Positions 5,804 through 5,854 of a stretch of 5,854 nt of DNA are shown in pieces; positions within the stretch are counted from its first letter, which is position 1, and each line of letters opens with the position of its first letter. This DNA is from JBGTKH01 sp041744735 (GTDB lineage Bacteria > Planctomycetota > Planctomycetia > Pirellulales > Pirellulaceae). The notes beneath the pieces are model-generated. The model did not search any database. It was not told the DNA's origin and saw only the letters and a program-made list of their open reading frames with translations. The translations under genes and the position numbers were made by a program. The stretch is from contig JBGTKH010000017.1 in the NCBI GenBank assembly GCA_041744735.1, positions 1-5,854 on the forward strand. Direction: 5' to 3'.

Positions 5804-5847
5804 CAAAACTTGGAGTGCGGCGACTCGTCGCCGCTTTGGGAGTTTTG
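5804..5847. repeat. Imperfect palindrome (hairpin) upstream of the minus-strand cluster
   Basis: CAAAACT (5804-5810) pairs with AGTTTTG (5841-5847), and GCGGCGA (5817-5823) pairs with TCGCCGC (5828-5834) around a CTCG loop. Both pairs share the same centre, with a 6x6 mostly unpaired internal segment between them. This two-tier symmetry makes chance less likely. The T's lie in the stem rather than after it, so it is not a canonical terminator. It may be a second type of REP-like intergenic repeat or a terminator for a gene beyond the window. Confidence 0.6.
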
Positions 5848-5854
5848 GATCTTC

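Overview
The window is GC-rich, gene-dense bacterial DNA and most likely comes from a planctomycete of the Pirellulales type. This assignment is an inference. It rests on a DUF4058 protein, a secreted protein family with a CDTPVYRYAMYRW-type start that I know only from planctomycetes, weak or variable Shine-Dalgarno use, and palindromic repeats tipped with GGGGTCGGG. I could not run a search to confirm it.

Layout. Positions 1-1838 carry a plus-strand, tightly packed three-gene cluster. It begins with a DUF4058 protein (120-974). A 76-residue unrecognised small protein (971-1201) follows, joined to it by a GTGA stop/start overlap. The third gene is an AbiEii-like nucleotidyltransferase-fold protein (1092-1838), whose first 110 nt lie out of frame inside the small gene. 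A long palindromic repeat (1-103) ends three bases before the Shine-Dalgarno of the first gene. Positions 1839-1926 are a short convergent intergenic gap holding degenerate GTCATT direct repeats that run into the stop codon of the opposite gene.

Positions 1927-5748 carry three minus-strand genes, transcribed from right to left. First is a signal-peptide protein with a C-terminal membrane anchor (4390-5748). Next is an ABC-transporter ATPase of the LolD/MacB type (3609-4271). Last is a secreted GH5 glycoside hydrolase with N-terminal accessory domains (1927-3612). The ATPase and hydrolase genes overlap by ATGA. The gap between the anchored protein and the ATPase is almost filled by a second palindromic repeat (4286-4372) with nearly the same tip as the first. 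A third, unrelated imperfect palindrome (5804-5847) lies upstream of the minus-strand cluster.

How the genes may work together. The plus-strand cluster looks translationally coupled and could be a small accessory module: a possible nuclease-like DUF4058 protein, a tiny partner and a nucleotidyltransferase. That function is speculative. The minus-strand cluster combines an envelope protein, a transport ATPase with no permease in view, and an exported beta-glycanase, so it is oriented to the cell envelope or periplasm. The most noteworthy signals are the 110-nt dual-coding overlap that contains the nucleotidyltransferase GG motif, and the pair of repeats that share tips but have different bodies.
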